64,000 nt of DNA from Bacillus sp. ISL-34 (GCF_018613325.1 NZ_JAGGQJ010000023.1:282537-346536); one strand, 5' to 3'. Shown: positions 15,303-24,136, counted from the first letter of the stretch. Translations and numbers: made by a program. The notes: a model not told the origin generated them from the sequence alone.

Positions 15303-15845
15303 TTAACTGGAGACTACACGTTTCTCCAGTTCTACGTTGATTCGTCCCAAAAGTACGGCGCCGATTGACTGAATGATGGTTTTAACGATGATTTGGCCGA
15401 TAACCGCAGCGGGTACTGCTTCCCATGGCAATATATTGGCACCAAGTGGACTTAGGCCAATCACGACAAATATCACCGAATCGAAAAATCCCCCAACGAT
15501 CCCGCTATAAAACACCCTCCAACTCATCGGGAGCTTTAAACGGGTATAAATTTCCGTGTCCGCTGTTTCTGCGACCATGAACGATAAGGCGGAAGCAAAT
15601 ACAATCAATAACGTATCCCCTAATAAGAATGATACACACGCAGATAAAATAAGTGCAGTGACGATACATATATAGGTCTTTGCGCGGCCGAATTTATTCT
15701 GGACCAGATCTCGGAAGATGAAGGTTCCCCCGATGAGCAATGTACCCATCGGAATGATGAACATGCCAAAGTGTAATGGTGCAAAAGCTGCTGTAACCAC
15801 ATTCGCCGTGATGATGGATACTAAATACAATAAAATTCTTAACAT
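15303..15845 (-). CDS. Queuosine precursor transporter (VUT/YhhQ-like family)
   Basis: A 180-residue protein with five to six membrane helices. GTFIFRDLVQNKFGRAKTY is the conserved motif of the VUT/YhhQ (DUF165) family, whose characterised members import queuosine precursors such as preQ0/preQ1. The preQ1-I riboswitch directly upstream strongly supports that role here. TAAGGAGAATTAAGAA precedes the ATG. The other preQ1-regulated unit in the window is queCDE, so salvage and synthesis respond to the same ligand. Confidence 0.88.
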   Translation of the reverse strand: MLRILLYLVSIITANVVTAAFAPLHFGMFIIPMGTLLIGGTFIFRDLVQNKFGRAKTYICIVTALILSACVSFLLGDTLLIVFASALSFMVAETADTEIYTRLKLPMSWRVFYSGIVGGFFDSVIFVVIGLSPLGANILPWEAVPAAVIGQIIVKTIIQSIGAVLLGRINVELEKRVVSS

Positions 15846-15865
15846 TTCTTAATTCTCCTTATACA

Positions 15866-15896
15866 GAAAAAACAGCACCCTAAGAAAGAGCACTGT
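15866..15896 (-). terminator. preQ1 riboswitch terminator (transporter gene)
   Basis: On the minus strand ACAGTGCTC pairs with GGGTGCTGT through G-C, A-U and G-U pairs, followed by TTTTTT. It immediately follows the aptamer and overlaps the CTAAGG segment region, giving OFF control when preQ1 is bound. Confidence 0.82.
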
Positions 15897-15899
15897 TCT

Positions 15900-15933
15900 C
15901 CTTAGTTTTTTTGAGAGGGTAGCTAGAACCTCT
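15900..15933 (-). promoter_or_regulatory. preQ1-I riboswitch aptamer (transporter gene)
   Basis: The minus strand reads AGAGGTTCTAGCTACCCTCT-CAAAAAAACTAAGG. This fits the preQ1 class I pseudoknot consensus: the P1 stem AGAGG/CCTCT, loop TTCTAGCTAC, and an A-rich tail ending in CTAAGG that pairs back into the loop. Confidence 0.95.
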
Positions 15934-15964
15934 TCCGCCGGGCGGATTATCATTTTCCTTATTT

Positions 15965-15993
15965 ATCGTAGCTTGAAAGCGATTAGAAATCAA
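15965..15993 (-). promoter_or_regulatory. Sigma-A promoter for the transporter gene
   Basis: TTGATT, a 17-base spacer and TACGAT on the minus strand. The block is nearly identical to the one upstream of queC (21924-21952), including spacer bases, which supports both as real promoters. Confidence 0.65.
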
Positions 15994-16189
15994 GAAGTTT
16001 CCATATGGCCGATTTTCTGCACGGGAATGATGAATCCGGTATTAGCAATGCACTTTCAAATCTTCTTCTTTGCACCCGATTTCTGTCGCAGAAAACTGCT
16101 TGACCGGCAGCATATGAAAAACGGACAATCATTGATAGAGTTATGTTACGATCTTGATATGAGGTATAAACGCGGGGAGGAAAAAAATT

Positions 16190-16672
16190 ATGAAAGAAAC
16201 AACGTTTGTCTATCCTATTTATATCGCAACCACACCAGAGAAGCTTTGGGAAGCACTGACGAATGGTGAAATCACGAAGAAATATCACTTTGGATGCCAA
16301 GTCCAGTCTGACTGGCAAGAAGGTTCAAGCGTCAAATATTTGCTGGAAGATGGGCGTATTACTGATCATGGTAATGTACATAAGTGTGAGCCGTTGCACC
16401 TGCTCTCGTATACATGGAACATGGCGGTAGACGAAACATCTCGCGAGTATCCTACTCGGGTCACTTTTGTCCTGCAGCCTATGGACGATTCCACAGTGAA
16501 GTTAACGCTTAAGCATGAGGAGCTTTTGGAGACCGATTTCGTATATGATGACAATACCTTTAAAGGCTTGAATAATGGATGGCGGGCAATTTTAAGTAAC
16601 CTGAAGAGCTTGCTTGAAACTGGACGGACCCTGCCGCCAATATCAGTAGATTGGGATAGCGGAAAACTATAA
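16190..16672 (+). CDS. SRPBCC/AHSA1-family protein
   Basis: A 160-residue single-domain START/Bet v1-like protein of the Aha1 C-terminal-like (AHSA1) class: VYPIYIATTPEKLWEALTNGEITKKYHFG at the N-terminus, then a seven-stranded helix-grip pattern with GWRAILSNLKSLLETG as the long C-terminal helix. Such proteins bind hydrophobic ligands; specific function unknown. CGGGGAGGAAAAAAATT precedes the ATG. A second SRPBCC gene follows 27 bases later on the same strand, so the two form a small operon. They are diverged from each other. Confidence 0.85.
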   Translation: MKETTFVYPIYIATTPEKLWEALTNGEITKKYHFGCQVQSDWQEGSSVKYLLEDGRITDHGNVHKCEPLHLLSYTWNMAVDETSREYPTRVTFVLQPMDDSTVKLTLKHEELLETDFVYDDNTFKGLNNGWRAILSNLKSLLETGRTLPPISVDWDSGKL

Positions 16673-16699
16673 AAACAAATCGAAAGAGAGTTGATAGTG

Positions 16700-17140
16700 A
16701 TGGATACTCAAATAATTACGAAATTTAAGATAGTCAAGCCAGCTAAAGAAGTGTTTGAAGCCATAGTGAACCCTGAAAAAATCGGGAATTTTTGGTTCTC
16801 ATCGAGTTCTGCAAGATGGGAACAAGGCAGGACGCTTACATTGAGATACAACGAATACGATGCTGACGTGGGTATTAATGTATTGGAAGTCGAGGAAAAT
16901 AGGAAGATCGTGTTTTCATGGGGAGAGAATAATCAAGAAACGGTTGTTACAATTAGACTAAAAGAATTGGATAAAACGAGTACAATTATTGAAGTAAACG
17001 AATCAGGTTTGAGTGAGGACGACCCTGAAATAATAAACAAAATGATCGGACAAAAAGAAGGTTGGGTTTATACATTAACCTGTTTAAAGGGTTATTTAGA
17101 AAATGGCGTTAATACTTTGAGAGCATCAATAATTTTTTAA
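16700..17140 (+). CDS. SRPBCC/AHSA1-family protein
   Basis: A 146-residue helix-grip protein: TKFKIVKPAKEVFEAIVNPEKIGNFWFSSSS, IVFSWGENNQETVVTIRL and a C-terminal helix GWVYTLTCLKGYLENG. ATG at 16700 is chosen because AAAGAGAG lies about 9 bases upstream. The open frame also allows a TTG three codons earlier. It probably shares a transcript with the preceding SRPBCC gene and is followed by a bidirectional terminator. Ligand unknown. Confidence 0.83.
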   Translation: MDTQIITKFKIVKPAKEVFEAIVNPEKIGNFWFSSSSARWEQGRTLTLRYNEYDADVGINVLEVEENRKIVFSWGENNQETVVTIRLKELDKTSTIIEVNESGLSEDDPEIINKMIGQKEGWVYTLTCLKGYLENGVNTLRASIIF

Positions 17141-17251
17141 TTCTTAAAGGGTGCTGGTTCAGATTTAGAAAGATCACTAATGTTTAAGCATGGTGTGTAA
17201 GTCTATAAAAAACAACTAATTTTTACGGGAGAAGACTTTGATGTTTCCGAT

Positions 17252-17283
17252 AAAAAACTCAAGGATAACACCCTTGAGTTTTT
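17252..17283. terminator. Bidirectional terminator
   Basis: Stem AAAAACTCAAGG / CCCTTGAGTTTTT between the convergent SRPBCC and HD-domain genes. Confidence 0.88.
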
Positions 17284-17310
17284 GACTTTCCGTATGGTTT
17301 GACACGGCAT

Positions 17311-18282
17311 TCAATCGGAAATCACTTTTAGATACATGCCCTTCGAAGCTTTTTTAAAGGCTTCACTTCCCATTTTCTTGACTTTTTCTGATAAACTGGA
17401 TGCTCTTACTAATTGGGTTCCTTGAATAACGGAAGGATCTATCAGGCGCATTTTATTTTTCCGATGTATATCGTTGTCCACTTGATCTTCTTTCACCTTT
17501 ACGTTACCATGGATCCGTTTTAACAGATTTTGTACTTCATGGTCTTCAGTGAAGCTTAACAAGGACATGACCTCTTCATCTGTACCGAGTAGGTCATCAA
17601 GGCTAATCAGTTTTTTAGCCAAAGCCAGTTTTAAGGTCTTTGCCAAGATATCATAGCCATATATATTAAGTGGGTTCATGAAAAAATCAATAACTTCGCT
17701 GTAATACGTTTTCACAAACCATTCCGCCGATTCAATATTATCCAGATACATCCTTCCATTTATTATAATTACATGGTCTAGAAATTCATTAATGGATTCG
17801 ATTGTGATATGGCCATATTGATACATATCCCGGAGAGTATAATCTACACGATCCGCACATAACTCAGGTGCTGGCTGTTCAAGCAATTCCCATTTTGATT
17901 GAAAAATAACATTCAAATCATATCCATATTCCTTCAGTATTAATGGGATTTCGGATTCCATAATGACTTGATCATATATCTTTTCATGATAATCTTCATC
18001 CTTACAATCCAGAACAAAATCAATGACATGTGAAAATGCAGTGTGGGATACGTCATGCAGTAAGCCCGCGATTTGTTCCTCTAATGAACCGCCAAGAGCT
18101 TTTATTAAAAGCATCACACCTATTGAATGGTCAAATCGTGTAACATTCCACTTCTCATTAACTAAATAACTTGCCCCGCCTTGATGTATCCCCTTCAATC
18201 TTTGGACCGGTTTGCTTACTATCAGCTCTGAAAGAATTCCCTCTACAATGTGTTTCCCATAGATACTATCCAAAACTATCAA
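17311..18282 (-). CDS. HD-domain phosphohydrolase
   Basis: A 323-residue metal-dependent hydrolase of the SAMHD1/dNTPase-like HD class. The H...HD...D residues appear in RFDHSIGVMLLIKAL and IAGLLHDVSHTAFSHVIDF, and CADRVDYTLRDMYQYG matches the dNTPase-type downstream motif. It is likely to hydrolyse a nucleotide or phosphorylated metabolite, but the substrate is unknown. The TTG start has GGGAGGCGG upstream. The gene downstream on the same strand (17311 end) is absent, and a small membrane-protein gene sits upstream at 18329. Confidence 0.82.
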   Translation of the reverse strand: MIVLDSIYGKHIVEGILSELIVSKPVQRLKGIHQGGASYLVNEKWNVTRFDHSIGVMLLIKALGGSLEEQIAGLLHDVSHTAFSHVIDFVLDCKDEDYHEKIYDQVIMESEIPLILKEYGYDLNVIFQSKWELLEQPAPELCADRVDYTLRDMYQYGHITIESINEFLDHVIIINGRMYLDNIESAEWFVKTYYSEVIDFFMNPLNIYGYDILAKTLKLALAKKLISLDDLLGTDEEVMSLLSFTEDHEVQNLLKRIHGNVKVKEDQVDNDIHRKNKMRLIDPSVIQGTQLVRASSLSEKVKKMGSEAFKKASKGMYLKVISD

Positions 18283-18328
18283 TAACTGCCGCCTCCCCCA
18301 TTAGTTTACTCATTACAGGTAGGTGATT

Positions 18329-18607
18329 TTACTGGTTTTCTTCTGTAAAAATTATTTCCCCCTTTTCACTTTGCTCATATTGCTTTTTTGCCAATTTTAT
18401 TATTTCCTCTTCATCATTCAAATCGATATCACCTGGATTGACCTCACCTTCTAAGGTTATCATTTCATGTATTATTACCTGATCTCGTTGATCCACTTTA
18501 ATAAAGTCTTCTACAGGTTTTGTTTTATCTTTATACGGTTTAGTGAATAAAAAATAGCCGGTCAAGATTATGATAATTGATCCCAAAATACCCAATTTCT
18601 TTTTCAA
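18329..18607 (-). CDS. Small membrane-anchored hypothetical protein
   Basis: About 92 residues: an N-terminal Lys-rich stretch and one membrane helix (LGILGSIIIILTGYFLF), then an acidic extracytoplasmic or cytoplasmic part (EEEIIKLAKKQYEQ). TTTGGAGGGG lies upstream. The ATG at 18616 is only two bases from it, so the TTG at 18607 is a better-spaced start; both are in frame. I do not recognise the family. It is separated by 46 bases from the HD-domain gene and could be cotranscribed with it. Confidence 0.6.
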   Translation of the reverse strand: MKKKLGILGSIIIILTGYFLFTKPYKDKTKPVEDFIKVDQRDQVIIHEMITLEGEVNPGDIDLNDEEEIIKLAKKQYEQSEKGEIIFTEENQ

Positions 18608-18870
18608 TTTATTCATCCCCTCCAAAGTTTTGCCAATACCCTTATAATACCATATAAGGGTATATATAGTATAAAATGAGTCAAGCGCATATATAGTTGG
18701 TTCCTTTTTTCTGTTACAGGACATTCATATTTCCTCTGATTTCACGCTTTTAAAATAGCTGTAAATTCAAATACCTGTTACATTAAATGGTAAACCCTTA
18801 CTCAAAAAACACTACTATATCAGATGATCTAATAATTGACATATGGAAAATCAGTGAGTTATCATCCTAA

Positions 18871-18885
18871 TTAACCAATGGTCAA
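18871..18885. promoter_or_regulatory. TetR operator candidate 1
   Basis: TTAACCAATGGTCAA, an imperfect dyad, lies 19 bases before the TetR start. A near-identical site precedes the next gene (19490-19504), pointing to regulation of both promoters by this TetR. Confidence 0.6.
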
Positions 18886-18904
18886 TAAGTAAGGAGGTGA
18901 CAAG

Positions 18905-19474
18905 ATGTCGCCAAGGAAATCTGCAGGTAAGGAATTATCCAGGGACGTGGTGTTGAATGAAGCTAGAAACCTTTTTGCAACGGTAGGTTATTCGAATGTC
19001 TCAATGAGGCAATTGGCTAAATCATTGGATTGCAGCCACGGAGCCATTTATTATCATTTTAAAAATAAGGCAGAAATATTTTATAGTTTGGTGAAAACGG
19101 ATTTTTCCGTTTTAAATACTTTAATCGATGATATCATCATGTCGGAAAATGACCCTTCTGTAAAAATGGAAAAGATTTTATTGTGCTTCTTGGAGTTCGG
19201 TTTAACCCAACAGAATCATTATTCCATCATGTTTTTATCCAAGGAAAAAGAAATTCAGCAGTTACTTCAATTTGATTCTAATAAAACATACGAAAAGCTA
19301 ATCCAGTCCCTGACGAACTTAACGGACAACAAATTGAATCCTGCATCCATATGGTCGATTTTTCTTTCTCTTCACGGATTCATAACTTTTTATATTAATT
19401 CTGAACTAACTTATCAAGATGTAAAAGGCTTAGCTTATTTTCATGTAAAAAATATCATCAGAAACATCATATAA
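18905..19474 (+). CDS. TetR/AcrR-family transcriptional regulator
   Basis: A 189-residue repressor with an N-terminal TetR helix-turn-helix: VVLNEARNLFATVGYSNVSMRQLAKSLDCSHGAIYYHFKNKAEIF. The C-terminal ligand domain is not diagnostic. AAGGAGGTGACAAG precedes the ATG. The DUF4260 membrane-protein gene follows 52 bases later; matched operator-like palindromes precede both genes, so that protein is the probable target. Confidence 0.9.
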   Translation: MSPRKSAGKELSRDVVLNEARNLFATVGYSNVSMRQLAKSLDCSHGAIYYHFKNKAEIFYSLVKTDFSVLNTLIDDIIMSENDPSVKMEKILLCFLEFGLTQQNHYSIMFLSKEKEIQQLLQFDSNKTYEKLIQSLTNLTDNKLNPASIWSIFLSLHGFITFYINSELTYQDVKGLAYFHVKNIIRNII

Positions 19475-19489
19475 TTTTTTTGAACATTA

Positions 19490-19504
19490 TTGACCATTGA
19501 TCAA
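19490..19504. promoter_or_regulatory. TetR operator candidate 2
   Basis: TTGACCATTGATCAA, a dyad with TTGA/TCAA ends, lies 22 bases before the DUF4260 gene. Its reverse complement matches the site before tetR in 13 of 15 positions or close to it. Confidence 0.62.
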
Positions 19505-19526
19505 ATAAACTTTTGGAGGTTTTAAA

Positions 19527-19874
19527 ATGGTAAAGAAATTCCTTCATATTGAAGGACTCATGGTCCTTTTAGCGGTGATTTACATCTATTCGTTATATGA
19601 ATTCAGCTGGTGGATTTTCCTTTTATTGATTTTGTCTCCTGATGTTTCCATGCTGGCTTATCTGATCAATGATCGGATTGGAGCAAAGGTTTATAACTTA
19701 TTTCATACTTATACCCTGTCCATCTTCATGATTTTGCTTGCCATTTTTCTAAAGTCGGATGCATTGATGATGATTGGTTTAATTTGGACCGCGCATATTG
19801 GAATGGATCGCTTATTTGGGTATGGCCTTAAATACACATCATCCTTTAAAGCTACACACATTCAAAGGCTGTAA
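19527..19874 (+). CDS. DUF4260 membrane protein
   Basis: A 115-residue protein with about four membrane segments. The conserved DUF4260 landmarks are visible: LSPDVSMLAYLINDRIGAKVYNLFHTY and LIWTAHIGMDRLFGYGLKYTSSFKATHIQRL. Family function unknown. TTTTGGAGGTTTTAAA precedes the ATG. It is preceded by the TetR gene and an operator-like palindrome, so expression is probably induced by the TetR ligand. Confidence 0.88.
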   Translation: MVKKFLHIEGLMVLLAVIYIYSLYEFSWWIFLLLILSPDVSMLAYLINDRIGAKVYNLFHTYTLSIFMILLAIFLKSDALMMIGLIWTAHIGMDRLFGYGLKYTSSFKATHIQRL

Positions 19875-19892
19875 TAAGCTTTCCACATGTAA

Positions 19893-19921
19893 AAGGCAGT
19901 GTGATTAGCATCACACTGCCT
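19893..19921 (-). terminator. Terminator of queCDE
   Basis: Perfect 12-bp stem AGGCAGTGTGAT / ATCACACTGCCT. The minus-strand transcript continues with TTTTAC. Confidence 0.75.
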
Positions 19922-19936
19922 CCTGCTCTCTTTTCT

Positions 19937-20665
19937 TTATACGCCCCGCTTGTTTCCCCATATATAGGTATGCAGCTGGGGCAGCACTTTCACATCATTC
20001 AATTCATCATCCGCTATCACTTTATCAATTAACTCTTCGTACTTCTTCAAAAGACCGCTGATCAATTGACGATCATCCGCCGTCCTGCTGTCGTCATTGC
20101 CGACCTGCAGATAAAAAGGAATTTCCGGGTAACGCCCATGTACATGTTTGGCATATTGATAATCTTCCTCGTTAAAGACGACGATCTTCAAAGAGACATG
20201 GTTTTCAGGATTTCGATTGGCAAGGTTCGAGATGATTTGATCGAGCACCGTAAAGTCCGTGTTCATTCCAGAGCTCGGCGGCTTAGGTGAAATAGTCAGT
20301 TCATCAATATCGAGAAACCAATCCTGCCATCGGCTCCCTTGTGTTTCGACACCTATTTTCATTTTATTTTCATGTAGGATCGCTATCAAGCCGTTTAGGT
20401 TTTTCAGCAGAGCCGGGTTTCCGCCTGATATCGTCACGAAGGAAAAACCGGAACCCCCAATTCGCTTCAGTTCATCCCATATTTCTTCGGCAGTCATCTG
20501 GACGGTATCTTCCTTACCGGTGCCATCCCAAGTAAATGCGGAATCACACCAAGCACAGGAATAATCACAGCCGGCCGTCCGTACGAACATGGTTTTTTGA
20601 CCAATGACCATTCCCTCACCTTGGATGGTCGGTCCGAAGATTTCCATAACCGGGAGTTTACTCAC
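19937..20665 (-). CDS. queE: 7-carboxy-7-deazaguanine synthase QueE
   Basis: A 242-residue radical SAM enzyme converting CPH4 to 7-carboxy-7-deazaguanine in queuosine synthesis. The cluster motif CDYSCAWC (CxxxCxxC), the N-terminal EIFGPTIQGEGMVIGQKTMFVRTAG and ISGGNPAL are diagnostic. GTG at 20665 is chosen: it gives the family length (243 in B. subtilis) and overlaps the queD end by 8 bases, whereas the open frame runs 43 codons further into queD. The last gene of the operon; queF, which follows in B. subtilis, is not here. Confidence 0.95.
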   Translation of the reverse strand: MSKLPVMEIFGPTIQGEGMVIGQKTMFVRTAGCDYSCAWCDSAFTWDGTGKEDTVQMTAEEIWDELKRIGGSGFSFVTISGGNPALLKNLNGLIAILHENKMKIGVETQGSRWQDWFLDIDELTISPKPPSSGMNTDFTVLDQIISNLANRNPENHVSLKIVVFNEEDYQYAKHVHGRYPEIPFYLQVGNDDSRTADDRQLISGLLKKYEELIDKVIADDELNDVKVLPQLHTYIWGNKRGV

Positions 20666-21131
20666 TTTCCATCCACTCCCGTCTGGCTTCGGCATAACTC
20701 GTCGGCGTTTCGTAAAGTCGAACAAATTCGACTCTAGCACCCTCATATTCTTTAAATGAAAGGGCTTCGGCCATTTTTTCATAAATCCAGACAACCATAT
20801 TTTCAGCTGTTGTATTCATGAGCGGCAGGGTTTCATTCAAATAACGATGATCCAGGTGAATTTCAATTTCATTTTTCCATATATCCTTGATGTCCCCAAA
20901 ATCTATCATCAACCCGCGTGAATCCGTATACCCGCTCAATCCGAAAATGACCTTATACGTGTGGCCATGCAGGTTCTTGCATTTCCCTTCATAGTCATGC
21001 AGATGGTGTGCTGCGTCAAAGGTGAATTCCTTACTCACGAGAACCCTCTTGTTTGTATACTTCAATTGGCTGCGCTGAATATCTTCATCTATTTTTTGGA
21101 GTTTATCCACTATCTTAAAACCGTACATCAT
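20658..21131 (-). CDS. queD: 6-carboxy-5,6,7,8-tetrahydropterin synthase QueD
   Basis: A 157-residue PTPS-family enzyme making 6-carboxytetrahydropterin from dihydroneopterin triphosphate. The zinc histidines are in [16 protein letters not shown] and [10 protein letters not shown]; the active-site Cys lies between them. GGAAGG is 7 bases from the ATG, which overlaps the queC stop as ATGA. Its 3' end overlaps queE. The operon order queC-queD-queE matches B. subtilis. Confidence 0.95.
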   Translation of the reverse strand: MMYGFKIVDKLQKIDEDIQRSQLKYTNKRVLVSKEFTFDAAHHLHDYEGKCKNLHGHTYKVIFGLSGYTDSRGLMIDFGDIKDIWKNEIEIHLDHRYLNETLPLMNTTAENMVVWIYEKMAEALSFKEYEGARVEFVRLYETPTSYAEARREWMESE

Positions 21132-21793
21132 GAAAGCACCTTCCGTCTGCTTACATAGTCATCCAGTCCTTTTTTCCTCAGATTACATGCCGGACATTCT
21201 CCACAGCCGTCGGATATGATTCCGTTATAGCAAGTCAGGGTCTTTTCGCGGACAAAGTCGAACGCGCCTAGCTGATCCGCAAGCTCCCATGTTTCCTCTT
21301 TATTAAGCCACATTAGCGGCGTATCAATCACGAAGGACTGGTCCATCGACAAGTTCAAGGTCACATTCAATGATTTAATGAATACATCGCGGCAGTCCGG
21401 ATATCCGCTGAAATCAGTTTCACAGACACCGGTGACAATATGTTTAGCGCCAATCTGACTCGCCAGCACTCCGGCAAACGAAAGGAACAGCAAATTCCTC
21501 CCTGGTACGAACGTCGACGGCAATTCCCCGTCTTCTCCATCCGCCACCGCAATATCACTTCTCGTCAGCGCATTTGGTGCCAGTTGGTTCAGCAGCGACA
21601 TGTCAAGGATGTGATGGTTCACGCCCAATTCCTTGGCAATGTTTTGAGCACATTCGATTTCCAAGCTATGCCGCTGATTATAATCGAACGTCACCGCTTC
21701 CACTTCCTCAAATCTCTCCAATGCCCAGAACAGGCACGTCGTACTGTCCTGACCTCCGCTAAACACAACCACTGCCTTTTCTTTCTTCTTCAT
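21128..21793 (-). CDS. queC: 7-cyano-7-deazaguanine synthase QueC
   Basis: A 221-residue ATP-dependent preQ0 synthase. The PP-loop [17 protein letters not shown], the [18 protein letters not shown] segment and the C-terminal zinc cysteines (CYNG...[10 protein letters not shown]) are present. ATG at 21793 has GGAG ten bases upstream and gives the family length; an earlier in-frame start lies within the riboswitch leader. First gene of the preQ1-riboswitch-controlled operon. Confidence 0.95.
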   Translation of the reverse strand: MKKKEKAVVVFSGGQDSTTCLFWALERFEEVEAVTFDYNQRHSLEIECAQNIAKELGVNHHILDMSLLNQLAPNALTRSDIAVADGEDGELPSTFVPGRNLLFLSFAGVLASQIGAKHIVTGVCETDFSGYPDCRDVFIKSLNVTLNLSMDQSFVIDTPLMWLNKEETWELADQLGAFDFVREKTLTCYNGIISDGCGECPACNLRKKGLDDYVSRRKVLS

Positions 21794-21815
21794 TTCTATA
21801 AAACTCCTTTTTACG

Positions 21816-21850
21816 GAAAAAAACAGCACCCTAAGAATAGAGCACTGTTT
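21816..21850 (-). terminator. preQ1 riboswitch terminator (queCDE)
   Basis: The minus strand carries the same ACAGTGCTC...GGGTGCTGT hairpin and T tract as the transporter leader at 15866-15896. Confidence 0.82.
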
Positions 21851-21852
21851 CT

Positions 21853-21886
21853 CCTTAGTTTTTTTGAGAGGGTAGCTAGAACCTCT
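21853..21886 (-). promoter_or_regulatory. preQ1-I riboswitch aptamer (queCDE)
   Basis: On the minus strand the core AGAGGTTCTAGCTACCCTCT and the A-rich tail ending CTAAGG are identical to the aptamer at 15900-15933. It lies directly ahead of queC. Confidence 0.95.
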
Positions 21887-21923
21887 TCCGCCTTAACGCG
21901 GAATATTATATTTTTCCAAGTCA

Positions 21924-21952
21924 ATAGTAACTTGAAAACGATAAGAAATCAA
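21924..21952 (-). promoter_or_regulatory. Sigma-A promoter for queCDE
   Basis: TTGATT, a 17-base spacer and TACTAT on the minus strand, a close copy of the promoter block at 15965-15993. Confidence 0.65.
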
Positions 21953-22076
21953 GATGTTTATATTAAGAGAACATTAGATCTGATGGAAAATTTGGTTAAC
22001 TTTTCATTGCTTAAAAATCCCTTTATTTATCCGATAAAACAGTGTGAATAAAATATCGATAAAGGGGTCCATTAAT

Positions 22077-23362
22077 TTGAAAAGCATTAAAGCAAAGGTA
22101 TTGGTGGCATTTTCACTCATCATATCTTTATGTGTCATCTTAGGAGCATTCAACATTTATAGCAGCAACAAGTCGCTGGTATATTCCCAGGATATCATCG
22201 AAAAGGAACTTCCGCTTCTTATCCAAGACGAAAAGCTTCTATATAACTTAGCACAAAGAACCGCATTCGCCTGAGCCTATATTCTATATGGTGACGAGAG
22301 TTATAAAGAAAGATTCTTACAATATACTGAAGAAAGCCAGGTCATCCAGGAGGATCTTCTGACCTTAAGCGATTCTGATAAAGCGAAGGAATTGACCTTA
22401 GAAAAGCGTGGATTGGAGGACGATGATTGTAGACCGGGTGTTTACACAATATGAAAAAGGAAATGAAGAACGCGCTAAAGAGATACTCAAAAATGAAGTT
22501 GCGCCAATCAGCAATGAAGTAATGGAGGATTTCAAGGAGCTTGGCTTCGGAACGCGAGGAACTGAGTCACAAGCCAACCGGGCAGCTGAAATGGTTCGCA
22601 TCATGGATGATTTCACCGGCAGGATCGAGCTGGCCCACCTAGAAGGTGTGGATGTATCTAAAGGTTCAACCGAAATCCTTTCCTTGACCAAGGAGGGCAT
22701 CACTTTAATGCGCAGCTCGGTCCAACAGATGCAAAGTATTGATGGGATTATCAAAAATGCCGTAGAGCAAGTGAAAGGGCTCGATTCTCAATCACAGCAA
22801 ATTTCGCAGCTTGTGCAGGTCATCAAGGATATATCCAATCAAACCAATCTATTGGCGCTGAATGCAGCCATAGAAGCCGCTCGTGCCGGTGAACATGGCA
22901 AGGGCTTTGCCGCCGTCGCCGATGAAGTGCGGAAACTCGCTGAAGAGGTCACACACTCCGTTGGGGATATCACCAATATTGTCTCCGCCATTCAAACAGG
23001 TTCAAAAACAGTCGTCCACCACTCCCTGGAAGATGGTTATACACAAGTGGATGAAGGCACGAAACAGATCACGCTCACAGGCCGAACCTTTGAAACAATC
23101 AATCACTCTGTCGGGAATATGGAAATGAAAATACAGCATATTACGGACGAATTGAACTATATCTCCACAAATAGAAAACAATCAATCAGGCTATCGAAGA
23201 TATCGCAGCCGTTTCTGAAGAGTCCGCGGCAGGAATCGAACAAGTCTCCGCCTCCGCACAGCAATCCAGCTCTTCGATGGATGAAATTACGAATCATGCC
23301 AGTGAACTTGTGTATCTTCGGCAGAACTGCTGACTGAACAGGTTAAGAAATTCCAATTATGA
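22077..23362 (+). pseudogene. Decayed methyl-accepting chemotaxis protein
   Basis: A TTG start behind AAAGGGG begins a normal chemoreceptor N-terminus with one membrane helix (VLVAFSLIISLCVILGAFN) and the start of a four-helix-bundle sensor. A TGA interrupts after NLAQRTAFA near 22274; the coding sense resumes at once with YILYGDESYKERFLQY. Frames then shift near 22400, near 23170 (before [19 protein letters not shown]) and near 23320 (before [12 protein letters not shown]). The second membrane helix and HAMP domain are missing between the sensor and the signalling domain, which still shows [20 protein letters not shown]. One stop, at least three frameshifts and an internal deletion make it non-functional. 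Confidence 0.9.
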
Positions 23363-23776
23363 CACTAGCAATTTCCCGTTAAAAGGGTTGTTTCATTTTC
23401 ATATATTTGGGGAATAAATAACTATATACAATAATAAACCATTAAAAAGCAAATCTATGAAAAGCGGCTGGAAGTGAATATTTTCCTTTGTTTTCAGAAT
23501 ATTTAGTGTATAATGAATATAAGGAATATTTTAACTGAAATAATCATTGCTTCCAATACCCGCTTTCTGCAAATCCCGACATTCCCTTTCAACACCATGC
23601 ACAGGTACTTATACTCAGCAAGGATCCATTGCATGCTTTCTCTCGAATCAAACTGTTCACAACTTTATTCACACAAAAACACGATTCCCACTCCAAATTT
23701 TTTAAAAAGGTTAAATCTCACTAATGATATGTTACTATTAAACCAAGACCTTTTAACCCCATAAGGAGGAATTCAT

Positions 23777-23992
23777 ATGAAACGTTTTTTCAAATTCATA
23801 ACAGATTTTAACGAAAGAAAAGCACTGGAACGGGAAACCGAAGAATTCTTTCGCAAAGAATACGAAAATTATATGAAGATGAATCCTGACAATCAAGGAA
23901 AAAGAAGGAGATTAGCTCCTAGACTTTATGTGATTGATGGCGGTAAAAAGGGGTCCAACCTTGAGATTTCTGACAGAAAGAAATCCAGTTAA
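23777..23992 (+). CDS. Small basic hypothetical protein
   Basis: A 71-residue, highly charged protein (MKRFFKFITDFNERKALERETEEF at the N-terminus, then EYENYMKMN and a basic QGKRRRLAPR patch). ATAAGGAGGAATTCAT precedes the ATG and is an excellent ribosome site, so translation is likely. No membrane segment. I do not recognise the family. A terminator follows at 24108. Confidence 0.68.
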   Translation: MKRFFKFITDFNERKALERETEEFFRKEYENYMKMNPDNQGKRRRLAPRLYVIDGGKKGSNLEISDRKKSS

Positions 23993-24107
23993 ACTGATTC
24001 CTTCGATAATTAGCTACCCATGCTGCAGCTCAAGACCCACAAACGTTAAATCTTCATGATGAACGGAGATTCGTGACCATTCCATTCATTTACAATATAT
24101 AAGCCGA

Positions 24108-24136
24108 AAGCTCAGAAATGCTCTGAGCTTTTTTTA
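24108..24136 (+). terminator. Terminator of the small basic protein gene
   Basis: Stem AAAGCTCAG / CTGAGCTTT with a T tract. Confidence 0.85.

Noticed and set aside
15973..16269. 98-codon frame overlapping the first SRPBCC gene
   Set aside because: It begins in the preQ1 promoter, lacks a ribosome site and continues out of frame into a well-supported gene.
22408..23337. Reading the second half of the chemoreceptor as an independent soluble chemotaxis gene
   Set aside because: Its start has no ribosome site, it begins within the sensor domain and it ends in a frameshift that removes the conserved C-terminus.
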